Assembly (NCBI GenBank): GCA_964617825.1
Contig: CAZTWL010000021.1
Coordinates: forward strand, 1 to 64,000
Direction of reading: 5' to 3'
DNA: 64,000 bases
Origin: VSJD01 sp964617825
GTDB lineage: Bacteria > Verrucomicrobiota > Kiritimatiellia > JAAZAB01
Made by a program: the position numbers and the translations under genes. The notes beneath the pieces were generated by a model that worked only from the letters and a program-made list of their open reading frames with translations, ran no database searches and was not told the origin of the DNA. Below, piece by piece: positions 15,380-24,218 of this stretch (position 1 is its first letter; each line of letters opens with the position of its first letter).

Positions 15380-16492
15380 GTGAAACTTACATCCAAAATG
15401 GTTAAGGAAGCCGCCTTCCGCGCGGGATGCGGCGACGTCGGAATTGCGAATATCGAACGTTTTGCCAATGCGCCCCGCATGATGCATCCGAAAAACATTT
15501 TTCCGGATTGCAAATCGGTCATCACCATAGCGCAACCGATCACGCGCGGAAGTTACCGCGGCATCACCGAAGGCACTCATTGGGCCAACTACACGATCTA
15601 TTCCTACAATCGGCTGAACACCCTCTACCGTCCGATTGTCACCTATGAAACCGCCTGTTTCATAGAGGATCATGGCTTTGAAGCCGTGCCTGTTTATCCC
15701 GGCGTAGCGGAATGTCCCGGGCTGCGCAAGCCAGTCAAGCCCGATCGCCCGCCCCCTGAAGTCAACTTGAACGTCCGGATTGCCGGCTTAGCCTGCGGGT
15801 TAGGCGAAATCGGCTGGTCCAAGGTGTTCCTCACCAAAAAGTTTGGCCCGCGGGTGCGTCTGGGAACGATCCTGACCGATGCCGAACTCGAGCCGGACCC
15901 GCTCGTCGAGCCCGGCACATTTTGCAATCGCTGCATGCGCTGCGTCAAAGATTGCCCTGGCGGAGCGATCCCCAAACCGGGAGAAAGGCCGACAATCAAA
16001 ATCAAAATTGAGGACAAGGAATACGAATGGGCCGATGTGCGCATGGGGCGCTGCACTCTGACGCATCACGGACTCAACTGGGAAGCTTCGCCTTTCCTGA
16101 AAAAAGACGTCCCCGGTTTCAAACTGGACGTGCGCAATTCCAACATGTCCGAAGAAGCCGCCTATAAAATGGTGTATCCGCTCGCCCAAACCCGCTTTGA
16201 CGCCCGCACACCTGAATTTCCGGTTAGCCGCGGCGTAATCAATTATTACAAGCAGATTTTGGACCATACGGGATATTTTGCAGTTTGCGGCGCCAAAGGC
16301 TGCATCCGGGCTTGTATGGACAATCTGGAAAAGAAAAAGAAAATCGACCAGAGCAATTTCACCACTCCCGTCTGGCCGCGCCCACCCTGGCAAATGCCCC
16401 CGCCTGAAGAGGATTCGTGTGGCGGCATCGCCGAGGGCAAGTTCCCGGAAATGTTCAACCATCCGGATACGCAGGCCGGTTGCTGGAAGTAA
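15380..16492 (+). CDS. QueG-like iron-sulfur protein, paralog 2
   Basis: A 370-residue paralog of the preceding protein. Shared features are GCGDVGIANIERF at the N-terminus, FPDCKSVITI, the GLGEIG segment with FG-x-RVRLGTILTDAELEPDP, and a ferredoxin motif C182-x2-C185-x2-C188-x3-C192-P. It has an insert of about 70 residues, then a C-terminal C303-x4-C308-x3-C312 followed by MDNLE, mirroring the first protein's ending. Start is GTG at 15380, with AAGGAGA six bases upstream; the N-terminus aligns with paralog 1. The proline-rich tail ends in a cysteine (GCWK). With its neighbour it may form a heterodimeric electron-transfer or corrinoid-dependent reductase; that is inference. Confidence 0.78.
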   Translation: MKLTSKMVKEAAFRAGCGDVGIANIERFANAPRMMHPKNIFPDCKSVITIAQPITRGSYRGITEGTHWANYTIYSYNRLNTLYRPIVTYETACFIEDHGFEAVPVYPGVAECPGLRKPVKPDRPPPEVNLNVRIAGLACGLGEIGWSKVFLTKKFGPRVRLGTILTDAELEPDPLVEPGTFCNRCMRCVKDCPGGAIPKPGERPTIKIKIEDKEYEWADVRMGRCTLTHHGLNWEASPFLKKDVPGFKLDVRNSNMSEEAAYKMVYPLAQTRFDARTPEFPVSRGVINYYKQILDHTGYFAVCGAKGCIRACMDNLEKKKKIDQSNFTTPVWPRPPWQMPPPEEDSCGGIAEGKFPEMFNHPDTQAGCWK

Positions 16493-16622
16493 GATAACGG
16501 TTAAATTCTTCCGCCAGAATCCGCGGAATGTTTTCTGGAGCCGCGACGCTGATGCGAGGCGCTCGGCAGCGTCATCGGCGCGGCTACCGCCGGAAACTGT
16601 TGGAATGGATGTTCATTCGGAG

Positions 16623-16655
16623 AGGACGTTTGCCGCGTTCCGCGGCAAACGTCCT
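16623..16655. terminator. Strong hairpin between convergent genes
   Basis: AGGACGTTTGCCGCG (16623-16637) and its exact reverse complement (16641-16655) form a perfect 15-bp stem with a TTC loop. It lies between the ends of the iron-sulfur gene (16492) and the convergent esterase gene (16763), where it could terminate both. No T-run follows on either strand, so intrinsic termination is not assured. Confidence 0.5.
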
Positions 16656-16762
16656 GTTTGGGGAAATCCCGTTTGTCGGCAAATCGCCGGCAGGCTGAAA
16701 GGATTGCTGTAATTCCGGCAACGGGGTTAAGGCTTGATCAGCGGCCAATGGCCGCGGCACTT

Positions 16763-17554
16763 TCATGCATTCGCCGCCCGGCTTGCCAACGGCATCCAGG
16801 CCAACACGCGCTGGATCTGCGCATCCCAACAGGCCCAGCTGTGGTTGCCGGGGCTTTCCGAATAAATAAGCGGCAATCCCAAACTAAGCGCATGATCGCG
16901 GAAGGTCAGGTTTAACGTATACAGAAAATCTTCGGTACCGCACCATTGAAACAAGCGCGGGCGCAACGCCGCCGGCATGGATGCCACCTTTCCGGCCAAA
17001 GCGAGCAAGTCATTCTCCGATCCGGACACGGAGGCCGGGTCGCCAAAGACCAGACGCATGTCGGCCACCCAGTCCGGGGCGACGGCTGCCCGACCCAAAT
17101 CGAGCACTCCCGATAAACTTGCCGCGGCGCAGTAACGTTCGGGATAGCGCAGCGCAAGCTTGAAGGCGCCATACCCGCCCATGGAAAGACCCGCCGCGAA
17201 ATTATCCTCCCGCCGGGGCGAGAGCGGGAAAAGCGACCTGGAGACGGCCGGCAATTCTTCACTGATGAATGTCCAATACCGCCCGCCGTGGTGCATATCG
17301 GTATAAAAACTCCGCGCTACACTTGGCATGATGACCGCGAGGCCAGTCCCGTCAACATATCGTTCGATGGACGTGCGCCGCTGCCAAATAGTGTGATCGT
17401 CCGAAAGCCCATGCAGCAACCAAAGACAGGGATGCAAAGCCGGAACGGCAGGCGAATCCTTCAACGTGCGGGAAGCGGGTTCAGGTAAAACAACGTCCAT
17501 AGCCGCCTGGCATCCAAGAACTTGTGAGTAGAAATGCGTGTGTAACAAGGCCAT
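16763..17554 (-). CDS. Alpha/beta-hydrolase esterase (EstA/S-formylglutathione hydrolase-like)
   Basis: A 263-residue carboxylesterase of the tributyrin esterase/esterase D family, likely hydrolysing short acyl or carbohydrate esters. It shows WLLHGLSDDHTIW (oxyanion region, about residues 45-57), the nucleophile elbow G-L-S-M-G-G near 120, an aspartate in GTEDFLY and the catalytic histidine in PGNHSWACWD near the C-terminus. No signal peptide, so cytoplasmic. GGAGGG lies seven bases before the ATG at 17554; the frame can be extended two codons to a TTG, without support. It is convergent with the iron-sulfur pair and is followed downstream by nothing on its strand until the hairpin. The exact ester is unknown. 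Confidence 0.83.
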   Translation of the reverse strand: MALLHTHFYSQVLGCQAAMDVVLPEPASRTLKDSPAVPALHPCLWLLHGLSDDHTIWQRRTSIERYVDGTGLAVIMPSVARSFYTDMHHGGRYWTFISEELPAVSRSLFPLSPRREDNFAAGLSMGGYGAFKLALRYPERYCAAASLSGVLDLGRAAVAPDWVADMRLVFGDPASVSGSENDLLALAGKVASMPAALRPRLFQWCGTEDFLYTLNLTFRDHALSLGLPLIYSESPGNHSWACWDAQIQRVLAWMPLASRAANA

Positions 17555-17630
17555 TGGCAAGCCCTCCGATAATATTCTACCAGGACCGATTCCGCTCCAT
17601 CGGAACGATTTAATCCCGGATTATGACTGA

Positions 17631-19103
17631 CTAATTCGCCCGTTTAACCAGCACGTAGCCGATGATTTCCGACGCCACAAACGGTATCCAGACAATCAGG
17701 TGCGGCTGAAATCCAGGATGATTCACCATGGCATCCGCAATGATAATGAAGAAGTAAAAGATAAACACCAGCAGAAGCGAGACCGCGATACCGATGGAAG
17801 ATTCCTTGCGTTGGATCTTCATCCCCAACGCCGCACCCAGCAGAACGAAAGCGTAACAGGAAAGCGACAAGGCCAGGCGCGTGCTGGCCTCAACCATCAG
17901 CGACATGCGATGCACGACGGCGTCTTCCGCCTTAAGATTGGAGAGAAAATTGCGGGAGAGAAACGTCGGATAGGCATCCTCCAGCAGCATGCGATTGAGT
18001 CGCACAACGGCGTCGCCTTCCGGTTTGCCGTCTATCAAGGCCCGTGTATTATTGTTCAGATAAACGCCGTCGAAACGCTGTTCATTATAAAGACTTGGAC
18101 CGCCCAAGATCCGGTTCAAATCCGCACAAAGCGCCAGCTTCAAACCGGCGCGATTCGCCGGCGAACCATCATACTGGTCAAGCCAGGCCATGGTGTTGTC
18201 GGACAAATGGGCCTGGATGAAATCGGACAACTGGTTGGTCGGATCGGACAGCGCCTGCGCCAAGCCATTCAGATCGGTCAATTCATCGGGAGCAAACAGG
18301 ACGGAACCGCGAATGGTCCTGAGAATTTCCAGCATGGTCAAATCGGCCCGCTTTTTCCAGATGGTGCCCCGATGCATCAGCTCGGCCACATCGATTTTTA
18401 CCGGATATTCATCGGCGCTCAGGCGCTTCATCCGGCTCAGGTCGTTTGGAAACTTATCGTCAGCCTTGTCAATGCGCACCTGAAACAGGCGGATCATGAT
18501 CTTTCCCGGATCGTTTTTGTCGGCCTCGATTGTGCCTGACTTTGCCCGCACCGTCTGTTTGACTCCCTTGCTGTCGAACTCATAGATGACGATATTGGAC
18601 ACCCGTGAGCCGTCTTTGCGCGCAATGTAGATCGTAAATCCCGGAAAATCGCGAATGAACCGGCCCTCGTCGAGGAGCGACAGCGGCGTTTCCACGCCGA
18701 GTTTGCCCAACACCGTCCGGCGCGCATAATGGCTATTGGGCGCCAGATTGCAGTTGATGTAGATGCAAAACAGGCTAAGAAGGGAGGCAATCAGAACCGT
18801 CGGCTGAATGACCTGCCAGAGACTGACCCCGCAGGCCTTCATGGCGATAAGTTCGCGATCACTGGACATGCGGCTGAAGATCAAGAACGCCGACGCCATC
18901 ACGCTCATCGGAATGGCAAAAATCAGCGAAAAGGGAATTCCATAGGAAAACACCTGCAGAATAAGAAGCCCAGGCACGCCACGCGAAAACAGATCAATGA
19001 CCTTGAAGATATTCCCTACCGCCATGACAAAGAGGAATACCGCCAGGGTAATTGCAAAAGTCAGGAGAAACTGCCGGCTGATATAATTTGTTAGGATGCG
19101 CAT
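17631..19103 (-). CDS. lptF: LPS export permease LptF/LptG family
   Basis: Inner-membrane permease of the LPS exporter LptB2FG, which extracts LPS for transport to the outer membrane. The 490-residue protein has three N-terminal helices (from residue 10, including LTFAITLAVFLFVMAVG and PFSLIFAIPMSVMASAFLIFSRMSSDREL), a periplasmic region and three C-terminal helices. The cytoplasmic coupling segment SSDRELIAMKACG, where the ATPase LptB docks, is clear. The periplasmic part is about 120 residues longer than in E. coli LptF (366 residues). It is the last gene of the long minus-strand run, 107 bases after ahcY. Its partner permease is not in the window; LptF versus LptG cannot be decided. Confidence 0.88.
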   Translation of the reverse strand: MRILTNYISRQFLLTFAITLAVFLFVMAVGNIFKVIDLFSRGVPGLLILQVFSYGIPFSLIFAIPMSVMASAFLIFSRMSSDRELIAMKACGVSLWQVIQPTVLIASLLSLFCIYINCNLAPNSHYARRTVLGKLGVETPLSLLDEGRFIRDFPGFTIYIARKDGSRVSNIVIYEFDSKGVKQTVRAKSGTIEADKNDPGKIMIRLFQVRIDKADDKFPNDLSRMKRLSADEYPVKIDVAELMHRGTIWKKRADLTMLEILRTIRGSVLFAPDELTDLNGLAQALSDPTNQLSDFIQAHLSDNTMAWLDQYDGSPANRAGLKLALCADLNRILGGPSLYNEQRFDGVYLNNNTRALIDGKPEGDAVVRLNRMLLEDAYPTFLSRNFLSNLKAEDAVVHRMSLMVEASTRLALSLSCYAFVLLGAALGMKIQRKESSIGIAVSLLLVFIFYFFIIIADAMVNHPGFQPHLIVWIPFVASEIIGYVLVKRAN

Positions 19104-19210
19104 GGCGACAATCGCCCTGTCGTCGGAACTCGAAGCTGAAGCCGGAAAACAGGACAGCGATTCCCGTCTTCTTCCGCAAGTAATTGCCCTTCAGGCGACA
19201 GCCTGATCGC

Positions 19211-20617
19211 CTAGTACCGGTAATGCTCCGATTTGTACGGCCCCTGGCTGTTAATGCCAAGATATTTGGCCTGACTGCGGGAAAGCTTTTCCAATTGAAC
19301 ACCCAACTTGCCCAGGTGCAAGCGGGCAACTTTTTCATCCAGGATCTTGGGCAGGACAAACACCCCGACAGGATATTTCTCCCGATGGGTAAAAAGTTCG
19401 ATTTGCGCCAGTACCTGGTTTGTAAAGCTGTTCGACATCACGAAACTGGGATGCCCCGTAGCGCAGCCCAGGTTGACCAGGCGTCCCTCCGCAAGCAACA
19501 CGATGCTCCGGCCGCTCGGGAACGTCACCTGGTCGACCTGCGGCTTGATGTTTTTCCATGTATAATGCCGGATTTTTTCAACTTCGATTTCCGAATCGAA
19601 ATGGCCGATATTGCAGACAATGGCCATATTTTTCATCCGGCGCATATGCCGTTCGCAGATAACGTTGCAGCAACCGGTGGCCGTGACAAATATATCGCCA
19701 ATGGGGCAGGCCTGGTCCATGGTCACGATTTCATAACCTTCCATGGCGGCCTGCAACGCGCAAATAGGATCGATTTCCGACACCATGACGCGTGCCCCCT
19801 GACCACGCAGGGACTGGCAACACCCCTTGCCGACATCGCCGTAGCCGGCAACCACCGCCACTTTGCCGGCAATCATGACATCCGTGGCCCGCATAATCCC
19901 ATCGATGAGCGAATGGCGGCAGCCGTAAAGATTGTCGAACTTGGATTTTGTGACCGAATCGTTCACGTTGAAGGCCGGGAACAGCAGGCTCTTTTTCATC
20001 ATCATCTGGTATAAACGATGAACGCCGGTGGTGGTTTCTTCGGAAACGCCGATGATCGCGGGAACGATCCGCTGAAACCGTTTCGGATCGCGGCGCAGCG
20101 ATTTCTTCAACTGGGCCATCAGGGCGCGCTCATCGGGACTGCCCGGCTTGGCGTCCAGGATTTTCGGATCCTTTTCGGCCTGGCTGCCCAGATGAACAAA
20201 GAGCGTTGCATCGCCGCCATCATCCAGAATGGTGGTGGGCCCTTGGCCATTGCCCCAATCCAGGGATCGATCCAGGTATTCCCAATAATCCGTCAGGGAT
20301 TCGCCCTTGTAGGCGAACACCGGCGTGCCGCGCGCGGCAACGGCTGCGGCCGCATGGTCCTGGGTCGAAAAAATATTGCAACTCGACCACCGCACCCGGG
20401 CACCCAAAGCCTGCAGGGTCTCGATCAGCACGGCAGTTTGAATGGTCATATGCAAAGAACCGGTGATTCGCGCGCCCCGCAACGGCCGCTGGCGGCCATA
20501 TTCCCGGCGCAAGGCCATCAGGCCCGGCATTTCCACCTCGGCATAGTCGATTTCCTTGCGGCCCCAATCGGCCAGTTTCATATCCGCCACGATAGATTGC
20601 TTCGATTGTTTGATCAT
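19211..20617 (-). CDS. ahcY: S-adenosylhomocysteine hydrolase
   Basis: Hydrolyses S-adenosylhomocysteine to adenosine and homocysteine, using bound NAD, to recycle the product of methyltransferases. The 468-residue sequence is canonical: ADWGRKEIDYAE at the start, SCNIFSTQDHAAAA, FNVNDSVTKSKFDN containing the catalytic lysine, GYGDVGKGCCQSLRGQGARV for NAD binding, NIGHFDSEIE and the C-terminal KSEHYRY that closes the NAD site of the partner subunit. AAAAGGA precedes the ATG at 20617. It follows metK by 134 bases, so SAM synthesis and SAH removal are encoded together. Confidence 0.97.
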   Translation of the reverse strand: MIKQSKQSIVADMKLADWGRKEIDYAEVEMPGLMALRREYGRQRPLRGARITGSLHMTIQTAVLIETLQALGARVRWSSCNIFSTQDHAAAAVAARGTPVFAYKGESLTDYWEYLDRSLDWGNGQGPTTILDDGGDATLFVHLGSQAEKDPKILDAKPGSPDERALMAQLKKSLRRDPKRFQRIVPAIIGVSEETTTGVHRLYQMMMKKSLLFPAFNVNDSVTKSKFDNLYGCRHSLIDGIMRATDVMIAGKVAVVAGYGDVGKGCCQSLRGQGARVMVSEIDPICALQAAMEGYEIVTMDQACPIGDIFVTATGCCNVICERHMRRMKNMAIVCNIGHFDSEIEVEKIRHYTWKNIKPQVDQVTFPSGRSIVLLAEGRLVNLGCATGHPSFVMSNSFTNQVLAQIELFTHREKYPVGVFVLPKILDEKVARLHLGKLGVQLEKLSRSQAKYLGINSQGPYKSEHYRY

Positions 20618-20751
20618 GGAATCCTTTTACTCGTGTCCCCTAAGGACACAAAACTGCAGGTTTGAGGCTATGGGAAAAATGCAACAACACTTAAGAACGC
20701 AGGACGACGGGCAATTAACCGTAAAAAGCCTGCCGTCTGCGGCCCCGCAAA
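20618..20751 (-). other. metK-ahcY spacer
   Basis: 134 bases between metK and ahcY. On the minus strand a short hairpin, GTGTCC and GGACAC around a 5-base loop, sits just before the ahcY ribosome site. I compared it with the SAH riboswitch by eye and do not see the conserved core, so I do not call one. Confidence 0.4.
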
Positions 20752-21921
20752 TTATAGCGCTTTGCGAAGAGCCGCAACCTTATCGGTCTTTTCCCACGTA
20801 AAAGCGTTCAGATCCTTCGTCCGCCCAAAGTGCCCATAGGCGCATGTGCCGCGATAGATAGGACGCAACAGGTTCAAGTGCGCAATGATCTGGGCCGGCT
20901 TAAGCCCAAACACATCGACAACCGCCTTCTCGATTTTCTCATCGGCAACGTTGCCAGTTCCAAAAGTGTGAACCAGCACCGAGACCGGCTCGGCAAACCC
21001 GATGGCGTATGCCAACTGCACTTCGCAACGACGGGCCAGCTTGGCCGCCACAATATTTTTCGCAATATAACGCGCCATGTAAGCTGCACTGCGGTCCACC
21101 TTGGAAGGATCCTTGCCGGAGAAGGCCCCGCCACCGTGCCGCCCCATGCCGCCGTAAGTATCGGCAATGATCTTGCGGCCGGTCAAACCGGTGTCACCTT
21201 GCGGACCGCCGACCACAAAGCGGCCGGTCGGATTGATCAAATACCTGGTCTTGGCATTCAGATATCGCGCCGGAATTTCCTTGCGGATGATTTCATCGAT
21301 AATCGTCTTGCGTAGTTTAGCGTAGGCCACATCCGGAGTATGCTGGGTGGAGATGACCACGGTATCCACGCGCACCGGTTTGTCATCTTCGTAAACCACC
21401 GTGACCTGGGACTTGCCGTCCGGCCGCAGGAAAGGAATCTTTCCGCTGCGCCTGGCGGCCGAAAGGGCGCGCGTCAAACGATGGGCATACATGATCGGCA
21501 TGGGCATCATTTCCGGCGTCTCATCGCAGGCATACCCGAACATCATGCCCTGATCGCCGGCGCCCTGTTCCTTGAACAACCCCTCTCCCGCAGTCACCCC
21601 CTGGGAGATGTCCGGGGATTGGCGGTCCAGCGCCACCATCACGGCGCAGGAATTGGCGTCAAAGCCCATGGCGGCATCCACATATCCGATTTCGCGGATC
21701 GTCTCCCGCACCACATCGGCATAATTGATGGTAGCCTTGCTGGTGATTTGTCCGGCAATGATCGCCATGCCCGTGGCAACCAAGGTTTCGCACGCCACGC
21801 GCGCATGCTTGTCCTGGGCCAGGTTGGCATCCAAAACAGCATCCGAAATCGCGTCGGCAATCTTGTCTGGATGGCCTTCCGTCACCGATTCCGAAGTAAA
21901 CATATATTTTCTGGTAGCCAT
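20752..21921 (-). CDS. metK: S-adenosylmethionine synthetase
   Basis: Makes S-adenosylmethionine from methionine and ATP. The 389-residue protein is typical: FTSESVTEGHPDKIADAISDA at residues 8-28, GAGDQGMMFGYACDET, the phosphate-binding loop GGAFSGKDPSKVDRSAAY and DTYGGMGRHGGGA just before it. It ends in GRTKDLNAFTWEKTDKV with the normal C-terminal family signature. An AGGGA element about 10 bases upstream supports the ATG at 21921. It lies 74 bases after ptsI and 134 before ahcY on the same strand. The 74-base leader is too short for a SAM riboswitch plus expression platform, and none is seen. Confidence 0.97.
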   Translation of the reverse strand: MATRKYMFTSESVTEGHPDKIADAISDAVLDANLAQDKHARVACETLVATGMAIIAGQITSKATINYADVVRETIREIGYVDAAMGFDANSCAVMVALDRQSPDISQGVTAGEGLFKEQGAGDQGMMFGYACDETPEMMPMPIMYAHRLTRALSAARRSGKIPFLRPDGKSQVTVVYEDDKPVRVDTVVISTQHTPDVAYAKLRKTIIDEIIRKEIPARYLNAKTRYLINPTGRFVVGGPQGDTGLTGRKIIADTYGGMGRHGGGAFSGKDPSKVDRSAAYMARYIAKNIVAAKLARRCEVQLAYAIGFAEPVSVLVHTFGTGNVADEKIEKAVVDVFGLKPAQIIAHLNLLRPIYRGTCAYGHFGRTKDLNAFTWEKTDKVAALRKAL

Positions 21922-21995
21922 CGTATGATTTCCCTTATCTGGCTGGATTAATACAGGATCATGGTTTCAAAAAAACAGGCGATATTATGCCGGAA

Positions 21996-23774
21996 TTATT
22001 CCACTAGTTCAAGGATTTCCGGAGCTATTTTTTTGGTTAATTCCCGGAACATGTCGTGCACATCCACGGAGGATTGAGTCGTCAAGGCCAATTCGGCAAT
22101 GTCGCGGGCTTCCGACAGGCTGACCCGGCGGATGGCATCCTTGACCAGCGGCAGCGAGGAGCAGCTAACGCTCAATTCATCGACTCCCAACCCAAGCAGA
22201 AGCGGCGTCATCACTGGGTCGCTGGCCATACCGCCGCAAATGCCGGTCCAGATTCCGTGACGATGGCCGATGTCAATGGTATTCTTGACCAGCCGCATAA
22301 TGGCCAGATGGGTTGGCTCGTAAAGATAGGCCACCCGTTCGTTACCGCGGTCAATGGCCAAAGTGTACTGGATGAGGTCATTGGTGCCGAGGCTGAAGAA
22401 ACTGACGTACGGCGCCAGCATATCCGCCACGAGCGCGGCCGCCGGCACTTCAATCATAACGCCAACCTCAACGTGCGGATTGAACGGGTATCCTTTTTCC
22501 ATGAGCTCTTTTTTGGCCTGCTCCAGAATAACGTTGGCACGAACAATTTCATCGAGGTTGCTGATCATCGGGTACATGATCTTGATGTTGCCCACAATGC
22601 TGGCGCGCAGGATGGCGCGCAACTGCGTTCGGAACAAGTCCGGCTGGGCCAGGCAAAAGCGAATGGCCCGCCAGCCCATGAAGGGATTGGACTCCTTCCA
22701 ATCCACATCCAGATGGGAAATGAACTTGTCGCCGCCAAGATCCAAGGTGCGAATAATCACCGGCGCGGGCGCCAGGCGCTGGGCCACGGCCAAGTAAGCA
22801 TTGTACTGCTCCTCTTCGGTGGGCAATTCCTTGGTCGCCATGTATAAATATTCCGTCCGGAACAAACCGACGCCTTCCGCGCCCCCGGCCAAAACCGCAT
22901 CCACGTCACTCGGCAATTCGATATTTGCGGAGAGCGTAATCCGGTAGCCATCGACCGTTTCCGCAGGCAAATCCTTAAGGCGGCCAAGCGCGATTTCAAT
23001 GCCGCGTTTGGACTCCGCCTGCCGCAGGGCCTGCATCCGGCGCTCCGGAGTCGGGCGCAGGATCACCAACCCCTTTCCGCCATCCACGAGCAACTCGTCG
23101 CCCGAGCGGACTTCCTGGCTGATATTATGCAGTCCGACCACCGCCGGAATTCCGAGCTTGGCAGCAACGATAGCCGTATGAGCCGTCGGACTGCCTAAGT
23201 CGAGGACAATTCCCCCTACCCGCTCCTTGTTGATCGACACCGTCTCCGAAGGCGAAAGATCGCTGGCGACGACAATCGTGCCCGGCTCGGTAATGTCCGC
23301 AAGGGTAGCCTGCTTGCCGGCCAGGTTGTGCAAAATGCGGCGGGCAACATCCTGCACATCGTTTGACCGTTCGCGCACATACTCATCCTTGACCCGGGCC
23401 AGCGACTGCATGAAGCCCGCGGCCACATCCCGGAGAACGACCTCGACATTCTTACGGCGCCCCTCGATGCCGGCGAACACATTTTTGATGAAGGGGCCAT
23501 CATCGAGGAAGAGCAGATGGGCATCAAATATTCCGGCCACATCCGGATCGCAGTCCTTCTGGATGGCGCGAATCTGTTGGCGGGTGGCAATGAGCGCGTC
23601 TTCGTAACGCGCAATTTCACGGGGCACATCCGCGCGGGAAATATCCCGCTCAACTACCTGGTCATCCGGCGGCGGGCGCAGGAACGCGCGTCCAATGACA
23701 ATGCCCGCAGACACGCCAATGCCGCGAAAAATCCGTTCGTCGGATTTCGTTGTGCCTGGAGAACTCGCATCCAT
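21996..23774 (-). CDS. ptsI: PTS enzyme I (phosphoenolpyruvate-protein phosphotransferase)
   Basis: Takes phosphate from phosphoenolpyruvate and passes it to HPr. The 592-residue protein has the N-terminal GIGVSAGIVIGRAF start, an HPr-binding helical domain, the swivelling phosphohistidine site near H199 and a C-terminal TIM barrel. The barrel has GLFRTEYLYM, the SLGTNDLIQYTLAIDRG signature and the catalytic cysteine in GICGGMASDP. The active-site motif reads G194-S-P-T-A-H199-T-A-I instead of the usual G-G-x-T-S-H-T, so two normally conserved residues differ, although the histidine is kept. Start: ATG at 23774; the frame extends six codons to a TTG. It follows ptsH after 147 bases. With no EII genes seen, the relay is probably regulatory. 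Confidence 0.94.
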   Translation of the reverse strand: MDASSPGTTKSDERIFRGIGVSAGIVIGRAFLRPPPDDQVVERDISRADVPREIARYEDALIATRQQIRAIQKDCDPDVAGIFDAHLLFLDDGPFIKNVFAGIEGRRKNVEVVLRDVAAGFMQSLARVKDEYVRERSNDVQDVARRILHNLAGKQATLADITEPGTIVVASDLSPSETVSINKERVGGIVLDLGSPTAHTAIVAAKLGIPAVVGLHNISQEVRSGDELLVDGGKGLVILRPTPERRMQALRQAESKRGIEIALGRLKDLPAETVDGYRITLSANIELPSDVDAVLAGGAEGVGLFRTEYLYMATKELPTEEEQYNAYLAVAQRLAPAPVIIRTLDLGGDKFISHLDVDWKESNPFMGWRAIRFCLAQPDLFRTQLRAILRASIVGNIKIMYPMISNLDEIVRANVILEQAKKELMEKGYPFNPHVEVGVMIEVPAAALVADMLAPYVSFFSLGTNDLIQYTLAIDRGNERVAYLYEPTHLAIMRLVKNTIDIGHRHGIWTGICGGMASDPVMTPLLLGLGVDELSVSCSSLPLVKDAIRRVSLSEARDIAELALTTQSSVDVHDMFRELTKKIAPEILELVE

Positions 23775-23921
23775 GACGTCAAATGCTCCCAAATAATGGT
23801 TGCCGGCGAATGGCCGATGCGACCCGCAAAACGGGCAACCGCGGTCTAGCGGCCAAAAACCGCATGGTTAGTTTAAAGAGCCATCGAACATTTTCGATTA
23901 ACCACTGAACAAACACAGGCA
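23775..23921 (-). promoter_or_regulatory. ptsH-ptsI spacer with nested inverted repeats
   Basis: 147 bases between ptsH and ptsI, larger than other gaps in this operon. It contains a perfect ATCGAA-CATT-TTCGAT hairpin (23883-23898), bracketed by TGGTTA and TAACCA, and a second weaker GCGGT/ACCGC pair. This could attenuate ptsI relative to ptsH or be an internal regulatory site. Neither a clear promoter nor a T-run is present. Confidence 0.3.
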
Positions 23922-24218
23922 TCATTCCTCGTAAAATTTATTGTCGAACAGCCGTTCGATTTCATCAAGGGCCTGTTCGGCATCCACCCCCTCGGCCACC
24001 ACCCTGATTTTTGCTCCGCAGCTGGCCTCCATGGTCATCAAACCCATGATGCTTTTCCCGGAGACGCGCACGGGGCCTTTTTCAACCGTGACATCCGACT
24101 GGAATTTGGAAGCCGTTTTGACCAGCATGGCCGCCGGACGGGCATGGATGCCATATCGGTTCTGGATCACATATTCACGCACAAGCTTTGAATTGCTATT
24201 GCCGGCAGGATGACTCAT
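23922..24218 (-). CDS. ptsH: Phosphocarrier protein HPr
   Basis: Small phosphate carrier between enzyme I and its targets. The 98-residue protein carries the active histidine H25 in GIHARPAAMLV and the regulatory serine S56 in VSGKSIMGLMTMEA, the site phosphorylated by HPr kinase. It has a roughly ten-residue N-terminal extension compared with typical HPr. Its ATG overlaps the hprK stop as ATGA, so kinase and substrate are translated together. Presence of both sites, with HprK next door, indicates that serine phosphorylation of HPr is used here. Confidence 0.96.
   Translation of the reverse strand: MSHPAGNSNSKLVREYVIQNRYGIHARPAAMLVKTASKFQSDVTVEKGPVRVSGKSIMGLMTMEASCGAKIRVVAEGVDAEQALDEIERLFDNKFYEE

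Noticed and set aside
20618..20751. SAH or SAM riboswitch between metK and ahcY
   Set aside because: Only a short hairpin is seen; the conserved riboswitch core elements could not be found by eye.
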